64,000 bases of DNA, taken from the NCBI RefSeq assembly GCF_014648815.1, contig NZ_BMRV01000008.1:248001-312000 (forward strand), in the 5' to 3' direction. This DNA is from Streptomyces flaveolus. GTDB lineage: Bacteria; Actinomycetota; Actinomycetes; Streptomycetales; Streptomycetaceae. The translations under genes were made by a program, and so were the position numbers. Shown here piece by piece: positions 59,310-64,000 of this stretch; positions within the stretch are counted from its first letter, which is position 1; the number at the start of each line of letters is the position of its first letter. The notes beneath the pieces are model-generated. The model searched no databases, had not been told where the DNA came from, and was given only the letters and a program-made list of their open reading frames with translations.

Positions 59310-60645
59310 AGGTGAGATAGGCCAGTCCGGGGTGGACGCTCGTGTACCCGTCGACGAGGCGGCGGGCGACGTTCACCGAGTCGACGAGCGGGTGCAGGGC
59401 GAAGGCCTTGACGGCCGCGGCGCGCGAGCCGGCGGCGGCCGCCTCGAGCACCTCCCGTTCGACGGCCTTGACCGCGCAGACCAGCCCGGTGGCGTGGCCG
59501 GGCAACGGGTCGACGGCCACCGGGTGCGCGCCGCTCGCGTCGACCACGCACGGGACCTCGATCACGGCCTCGGAGTCGAGGACCGACAGGGTGCCGCGGT
59601 TGCGGACGTTGAGGATCAGGACCGTGCGTTCGTTGCGGGCGACGGCCCGCATCAGTGCCAGGGCCACCTTCTCGTAGCCGCCGGACAGGTCGTCGGCCTC
59701 GCGCTCCCCGGCGCCGGCCGTTTCCCGGTTCTCTGCCATGTAGGTGGCCTCGCGTTCGGCGCGGGTGCGGTCCCAGGCGGCGAGGGCGGGGGTGCCGGGG
59801 CGGCGCATCTCCTCGTAGAAGCGGGCCTGCTGGTCGCGCAGGAACGCGCCGCGGGTCCGTTCCGCCTCCTGGTAGGCGCGCACGGCCTCCCGGTTGAAGT
59901 AGTAGTAGTGCAGGTACTCGTTGGGGATCGCGCCCAGCGAACGGAGCCACTCGGCGCCGAAGAGCCGGCCCTCCTCGAAGGAGCCGAGCAGCTCGGGGTC
60001 GGCGAGCAGGCGCGGAAGTCGGTCGCGGCCGGCGACGCGCAGGCCGCGGACCCAGCCGAGGTGGTTCAGGCCGACGTAGTCGATCCAGGCCTCCTTCGGG
60101 TCGGCGCCGAGCACGCGGGCGATGCGGCGGCCGAGGCCGACGGGGGAGTCGCAGATGCCGATGACGCGGTCGCCGAGGTGCCGGGACATGGCCTCGGTGA
60201 CCAGGCCGGCCGGGTTGGTGAAGTTGATGACCCAGGCGTCGGGCGCCAGCCGGGCCACGCGGCGGGCGATGTCGACGGCGACGGGGACGGTGCGCAGCCC
60301 GTAGGCGATGCCGCCCGCGCCGACCGTCTCCTGGCCGAGGACGTCCTCGGCGAGGGCGACCCGTTCGTCGTCCGCGCGGCCCTGGAGGCCGCCGACGCGG
60401 ATCGCGGAGAACACGAAGTCGGCGCCGCGCAGCGCCTCGTCCAGGTCGGTCGTGGCGGTCACCTCGGGGGCGTCCGGGACCCCGGCGGCCTGCTCGGCCA
60501 GCACCCGGGTCACCGCCGAGAGCCGGTCGGCGTCCAGGTCGTGCAGCACGACGTGGGTCACGCGTCCCTCGGCGCGGTCCGCGAGGAGCGCCCCGTACAC
60601 GAGCGGCACGCGGAATCCGCCGCCGCCCAGAATCGTCAGCCTCAC
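59308..60645 (-). CDS. GH4 family glycosidase (6-phospho-beta-glucosidase-like)
   Basis: This 445-residue NAD- and metal-dependent glycosidase has the Rossmann start RLTILGGGGFRVPLVYGALL, VVLHDLDADRLSAV, the NFTNPAGLVTEA motif near residue 150, and GICDSPVGLGRR with the metal-ligand Cys near 172, then GLNHLGWVRGL with the His near 200. GH4 enzymes split 6-phospho-beta-glucosides by oxidation-elimination. No PTS or ABC sugar transporter is adjacent. The stop codon falls at the edge of the 59192-59309 inverted-repeat element. The C-terminus ends GLAYLT. Confidence 0.93.
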   Translation of the reverse strand: MRLTILGGGGFRVPLVYGALLADRAEGRVTHVVLHDLDADRLSAVTRVLAEQAAGVPDAPEVTATTDLDEALRGADFVFSAIRVGGLQGRADDERVALAEDVLGQETVGAGGIAYGLRTVPVAVDIARRVARLAPDAWVINFTNPAGLVTEAMSRHLGDRVIGICDSPVGLGRRIARVLGADPKEAWIDYVGLNHLGWVRGLRVAGRDRLPRLLADPELLGSFEEGRLFGAEWLRSLGAIPNEYLHYYYFNREAVRAYQEAERTRGAFLRDQQARFYEEMRRPGTPALAAWDRTRAEREATYMAENRETAGAGEREADDLSGGYEKVALALMRAVARNERTVLILNVRNRGTLSVLDSEAVIEVPCVVDASGAHPVAVDPLPGHATGLVCAVKAVEREVLEAAAAGSRAAAVKAFALHPLVDSVNVARRLVDGYTSVHPGLAYLT

Positions 60646-60973
60646 GCCGGCACCCTTTCCTCACGGCCCTACCCTCTCGGGCCGATCATGGCATGCCGGC
60701 GCCGTGCCGCGGGCCAGGGCGTTGTGGGGTGCCCGGCGCGGGGGCGGGCCGCGTGGCCCGGCGCTGCCGGGGTGCCCCCTGGAGGGGGTACCCCCAGCAC
60801 CCACCCGTGCCTCATCTGGGGGCACCTCCCTCGCCGTTCAGGCACTGGGGACGGCACGACCGCCCGAAGCTGCGGCGGCATGGCAGTGCGCCTGGCCGAC
60901 GCTCTCCCCCGCACCCGCCCCGCCCCCGTACCCTGCCCGACGACCCCGCCCGGCCACCGGAAGGACGCCAGCC
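60646..60973. other. intergenic region between GH4 and IclR genes (328 bases)
   Basis: This gap separates the divergent GH4 and IclR genes and should hold both promoters, though no clear -35/-10 pair was found. It contains the G/C-rich nested inverted repeats described at 60771-60826 and no convincing gene. The RBS of the IclR gene (GGAAGG, 60959-60964) marks its right edge. Confidence 0.5.
60771..60826. repeat. nested GC-rich inverted repeats
   Basis: GGTGCCCCC (60771-60779) pairs with GGGGGCACC (60818-60826) and encloses the 12-base palindrome GGGGGTACCCCC (60784-60795). The complex hairpin sits in the divergent region upstream of the IclR gene. It may be a repetitive Streptomyces element, an operator, or a transcription barrier. 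Confidence 0.55.
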
Positions 60974-61759
60974 GTGCCCACCCGCTCCGCGCCCGACCGT
61001 CTGCTGTCCGTCCTCGCCGCGTTCGACCACGAACACCCGGCCCTGTGCCTGACGGACATCAGCCGCCGCGCCGGCCTGAGCCTCACCACCGCGCACCGCC
61101 TCGTCGGCGCGCTGACCGCGTGGGGCGCGCTGGAACGGGACGACGCCGGCCTCTACCACGTCGGCCTGCGCCTGTGGGAGGTCGCCGCGCTCGCCCCGCG
61201 CGGCCTCGCGCTGCGGCAGCTCGCCCTGCCGTACCTGGAGGACCTGTACGAGGCCACGCACGAGAACGTGCAGTTGGCGGTCCGCGACGGCGGTGAGGTC
61301 GTCTACGTCGAGTGGCTGTCGGGCCGTTCGGCGGTCGGCGTGCACATCCGCGTGGGGGCGCGCTGGCCGCTGCACGCCACGGGGGTGGGACTCGCGCTGC
61401 TCGCCCATGGCGAACCGGAGTTCCAGGAGGCGTACCGAGCGGGGCCGCTCGCCTCCTTCACCCCGCACACGATCACCGATCCGGTGCGGCTGCGCCGCGT
61501 GCTGGCCGAGGTGCGGCGCACCGGCGCGGCGGTGAGCGACCGCCAGGTCACCGACGACGCGCTGTCGGTGGCCGCTCCGGTGCGCGGGCCGGACGGGACG
61601 GTGACCGCCGCCGTCTCGGTCGTCGTCCCGCATGCCGACGCGGCGGTGCCCGTGCTGGTCCCGGCGGTCCGGCTGGCGGCGCGCGGGATCTCACGGGCCC
61701 TGGGATGGCGCCCCGGCACCGGCGCGGGAGCCGGTGCCGGATATCCCTCTCACCGGTGA
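60974..61759 (+). CDS. IclR family transcriptional regulator
   Basis: This 261-residue protein has the IclR winged helix (SVLAAFDHEHPALCLTDISR, RAGLSLTTAHRLVGALTAWG, about 10-48) and the effector-binding domain with VQLAVRDGGEVVYVEWLSG, LHATGVGLALLAH, AVSDRQVTDDALSVAAPVRG. The GTG start has GGAAGG upstream with 9-base spacing. It is divergent from the GH4 glycosidase, suggesting that it controls beta-glucoside use. The low-complexity GTGAGAGAG tail is not typical of the family. Confidence 0.9.
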   Translation: MPTRSAPDRLLSVLAAFDHEHPALCLTDISRRAGLSLTTAHRLVGALTAWGALERDDAGLYHVGLRLWEVAALAPRGLALRQLALPYLEDLYEATHENVQLAVRDGGEVVYVEWLSGRSAVGVHIRVGARWPLHATGVGLALLAHGEPEFQEAYRAGPLASFTPHTITDPVRLRRVLAEVRRTGAAVSDRQVTDDALSVAAPVRGPDGTVTAAVSVVVPHADAAVPVLVPAVRLAARGISRALGWRPGTGAGAGAGYPSHR

Positions 61760-61815
61760 GGACGGGGCCCGCCGGCCTCGTGATACTGGAACGGCCCTTG
61801 CCCCGAGGAGCCGCC

Positions 61816-63009
61816 ATGCCCGCCCCCTCCCCGCTCGCGTCGCTCACCGCCCGGCTGCGCACCACGAACGCGCACGCCGTCGACGCGGCCGTCGCCGCGC
61901 TGGTGCTGTTCGCCGTCTCCCTGCAGTGGCTGTTCCCGGACGAGGGGGACGATCCGCTGACCTGGCCGGGCTGGCTGCTCGGGGCCGCGACGGCCGTGCC
62001 GCTGGTCTGGCGGCGCAGGGCGCCCTTCGTGACGGCGTGCGCCGTGTCGGTGGCCACCCCCGCCCAGGCGATCCACCACGCGCCGCCGCCGGACCTGATG
62101 TACGGCGGGTTCGTCGTCCTCTACACCCTGGCGGCCCTCGGCCGGCCCTGGCAGCGGCGGATGATGCTCGCGGGCTGGCTGATCGGGGTCGCCGTCACCA
62201 TCCGGCACCGGGAGGACGCCGAGCCCTTCGAGTACGCCTTCCAGCTCCTGAGCATCGTGTGCGCCTACGCCCTCGGCCTGCTCGCGCGCACCCAGCGGGC
62301 CTACACCGCCGAACTGGAGGACCGGGCCCTGCGGCTGGAGCGCGAGCGCGCCGCCGGCACGGCGCGGGCCGCGGCACAGGAACGGGCCCGGATTGCCCGC
62401 GACATGCACGACATCCTGGCGCACGCGGTGAGCCTGATGGTGGTGCAGGCCGAGGCCGGCCCGGTGGTGGTACGCAGTGATCCGGCGCGCGCGGAGGCCG
62501 CGTTCGACACGATCGCGACCGCCGGGCGGGACGCGATGACGCAACTGCGGCGCATCCTCGGAGTGCTTCAGCAGGAGCAGGGGTCCGCGCCGCAGCGGCT
62601 GCCGCAGCCGGGCCTGGACGCGCTGTCCGGTCTGGTCCGGCGGGTCGGCGAATCGACCGGCCTGCGCGTGCAGTTGCGCGTGACCGGCGATCCGCGCCCG
62701 CTGCCGCCGGACACCGAGGTCGCCGCCTACCGCATCGCGCAGGAGGCCCTCACCAACACGGTGAGACACGCGTACGCTTCCTCCGCGACGGTCGCGCTCG
62801 ACTGGGGGGAGAACGAAGTGACCTTGGCGGTGACGGACGACGGCCGGGGCCCGTCGGGTCCGGTCGGCGGCGGCCACGGGCTGATCGGCATCAGGGAGCG
62901 GGCCGCGGCCTGCGGGGGCGAAGCGGTCACCGGTGCCGGGCCGGACGGCGGCTTCGGCGTCGTCGTACGCCTGCCCGTCGCCGCCGGGCGGCGGGCGGCG
63001 CTCGGGTGA
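61816..63009 (+). CDS. sensor histidine kinase (NarL/DesK type)
   Basis: This 397-residue kinase has an N-terminal membrane domain of four or five helices (about 20-150), then a HisKA_3 dimerisation helix, ERARIARDMHDILAHAVSLM (about 194-213), with the phospho-accepting His in MHDILAH. A HATPase_c domain follows with AYRIAQEALTNTVRHA, VTDDGRGP and GHGLIGIRERAAACGG. GAGGAG precedes ATG 61816. It is coupled to the response regulator (GTGA). Confidence 0.94.
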   Translation: MPAPSPLASLTARLRTTNAHAVDAAVAALVLFAVSLQWLFPDEGDDPLTWPGWLLGAATAVPLVWRRRAPFVTACAVSVATPAQAIHHAPPPDLMYGGFVVLYTLAALGRPWQRRMMLAGWLIGVAVTIRHREDAEPFEYAFQLLSIVCAYALGLLARTQRAYTAELEDRALRLERERAAGTARAAAQERARIARDMHDILAHAVSLMVVQAEAGPVVVRSDPARAEAAFDTIATAGRDAMTQLRRILGVLQQEQGSAPQRLPQPGLDALSGLVRRVGESTGLRVQLRVTGDPRPLPPDTEVAAYRIAQEALTNTVRHAYASSATVALDWGENEVTLAVTDDGRGPSGPVGGGHGLIGIRERAAACGGEAVTGAGPDGGFGVVVRLPVAAGRRAALG

Positions 63010-63674
63010 GCATCCGGGTGGTCGTCGCCGACGACCAGGAGCTGGTCCGCAGCGGGTTCAGCATGATCCTCGAAGCGCAGGCCGACATCGAGGTGGTCGC
63101 CGAGGCCGGGGACGGCGCGGAGGCGGTCGCGGCGGTCGAACGGCACGCGCCCGACGTGCTGCTGCTGGACATCCGCATGCCGGTCATGGACGGCCTGGAG
63201 GCGGCACGGCTGGTGTGTGCGCGGTCCGGCTGCAAGGTCGTCATGCTGACCACGTTCGACCTGGACGAGTACGTGTACGAGGCGCTGTACGCGGGGGCGA
63301 GCGGCTTCCTGCTCAAGGACGTCCGCCGGGACGACCTGGTGCACGCGGTGCGGGTGGTGGCGGCCGGCGACTCGCTGCTCGCACCGGCGGTGACGCGCCG
63401 GCTGGTCGCGGACATCGTGCGGCGCCGGCGTGCGGAGGCCGCCGCGGAGGTCGCCCCGCAGCGGCTGGACGCGCTGACCGCGCGCGAGGTGGAGACGCTG
63501 CGGCTGCTGGCCCGCGGACTGTCCAACTCCGAGATCGCCACGACGATGTTCGTGAGTGAGCACACCGTCAAGACCCATGTCAGCAACGTGCTGAGCAAGC
63601 TCGGCCTCAGGGATCGGGTGCAGGCGGTGATCTGCGCGTACGAGACGGGTCTGGTGGCCCCCGGCTCCCCCTGA
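63006..63674 (+). CDS. NarL/FixJ-type response regulator
   Basis: This 222-residue regulator pairs with the kinase. The receiver domain has acidic DDQELVRSGFSMILE at the start, phospho-acceptor Asp54 in DVLLLDIRMPVMDG, Thr in MLTTFDLDEYVYEAL and Lys in GFLLKDVRRDDL. The LuxR helix-turn-helix is at about 155-215 (LTAREVETLRLLARGLSNSE, then VSEHTVKTHVSNVLSKLGL). The start is the GTG of the overlap with the kinase. The MMPL transporter downstream is a likely target. Confidence 0.95.
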   Translation: MSIRVVVADDQELVRSGFSMILEAQADIEVVAEAGDGAEAVAAVERHAPDVLLLDIRMPVMDGLEAARLVCARSGCKVVMLTTFDLDEYVYEALYAGASGFLLKDVRRDDLVHAVRVVAAGDSLLAPAVTRRLVADIVRRRRAEAAAEVAPQRLDALTAREVETLRLLARGLSNSEIATTMFVSEHTVKTHVSNVLSKLGLRDRVQAVICAYETGLVAPGSP

Positions 63675-63802
63675 CGGGCGAGTCCGGCACCGTTCTCCCC
63701 CGTACGGGCGAGCCCGCGAACCGCTCCCTCCGGCGATCCGGCGGACCCCCGGCGGACCCGAGGCTGGTGGCGATGTCGGAAGACGAATCGCCGGGAGGGA
63801 CC

Positions 63803-64000
63803 GTGCTGTCCACACTCGCCCGGGCGGCGACCCGCCGCCCCCTGACCGTGATGCTCCTGTGGGGCCTGTTCCTGCTGCTCGGCTTCGGCCTCGGGACGGG
63901 CGTCTTCGGGAAGCTCTCCGACGACGTGCCCGACGTCCCGGGCACCGAGTCGCAGCTCGCCGCCGAGTACCTGGACGGCCTGGACCCGGCGGGCGACTCG
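63803..64000 (+). CDS. MMPL family (RND-type) transporter, truncated by the window end
   Basis: The first 66 codons show a basic N-terminus (VLSTLARAATRRPLTVML), one membrane helix (LWGLFLLLGFGLGTGVFG) and the start of the extracytoplasmic loop (LSDDVPDVPGTESQLAAEYL), typical of actinobacterial MMPL proteins that export lipids or drugs. GTG 63803 follows GGGAGGGA; an in-frame ATG at 63773 is an alternative. The two-component system just upstream probably controls it. The rest lies outside the window. Confidence 0.82.
   Translation, partial: MLSTLARAATRRPLTVMLLWGLFLLLGFGLGTGVFGKLSDDVPDVPGTESQLAAEYLDGLDPAGDS

Overview
The window is chromosomal DNA of a Streptomyces species. Very high G+C with third-codon bias, an SsgA-like sporulation protein, a WhiB-like iron-sulfur protein, frequent GTG/TTG starts and many 4-base GTGA/ATGA stop-start overlaps all point there. 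From memory, the gene content resembles the S. coelicolor right arm (Sfp-type PPTase, pca operon with PcaV, DNA-repair ligase pair, small laccase, SsgD); this was not checked by alignment.

Layout. 1-5.2 kb: a tiny membrane protein, endonuclease V, a YciI-like protein, a basic Rho_N-like protein, ssgD, a GPP34 protein, and divergently an ABC-F ATPase with a strong promoter and long leader. 5.2-8.9 kb: a diiron acyl-ACP desaturase behind stacked operators, a WhiB-like protein, a two-domain VOC protein and a LacI regulator. 9-14.9 kb: a secreted copper/sugar-oxidation locus with a small laccase facing a ThuA/PQQ-type dehydrogenase that is coupled to a cupredoxin/Ig-like/DUF1080 protein. 14.9-19.4 kb: LigD-type polymerase and ATP-dependent ligase (divergent), a zinc alcohol dehydrogenase and a DUF3048 lipoprotein.

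19.4-26.6 kb: the complete protocatechuate branch of the beta-ketoadipate pathway, pcaIJFHGBL, divergent from the MarR repressor pcaV. Next to it is a LuxR-type ATPase gene broken by a frameshift. 29.5-37 kb: a DUF2510 protein, a TetR regulator and PAP2 phosphatase sharing a long perfect palindrome, a DMT-like membrane protein, a Tat-exported phospholipase C and an MFS transporter. 37.0-43.1 kb: a tRNA-like element with a non-standard centre, then a two-gene unit of a DUF4132 protein and a 1,673-residue protein of unknown function.

43.3-49.9 kb: a vanillate-demethylase-like unit (vanA, a 56-residue protein, vanB), an IclR regulator and a divergent ABC importer; together they look like an aromatic-acid uptake and demethylation locus feeding the pca pathway. 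49.9-56.3 kb: a LacI regulator and a six-gene 4-hydroxyproline catabolic operon (heteromeric dehydrogenase, DapA-like deaminase, epimerase, GntR regulator), in which the FAD subunit runs in frame into the deaminase. 56.4-64 kb: an orphan MmyB-type ligand-binding protein opposite an XRE regulator, a small protein, an Sfp-type phosphopantetheinyl transferase, a GH4 glycosidase whose stop codon lies in a terminal inverted repeat, an IclR regulator, a NarL-type two-component system and the start of an MMPL transporter.

No transposase, integrase, CRISPR array or biosynthetic megasynthase was seen. Functions rest on family motifs read by eye.
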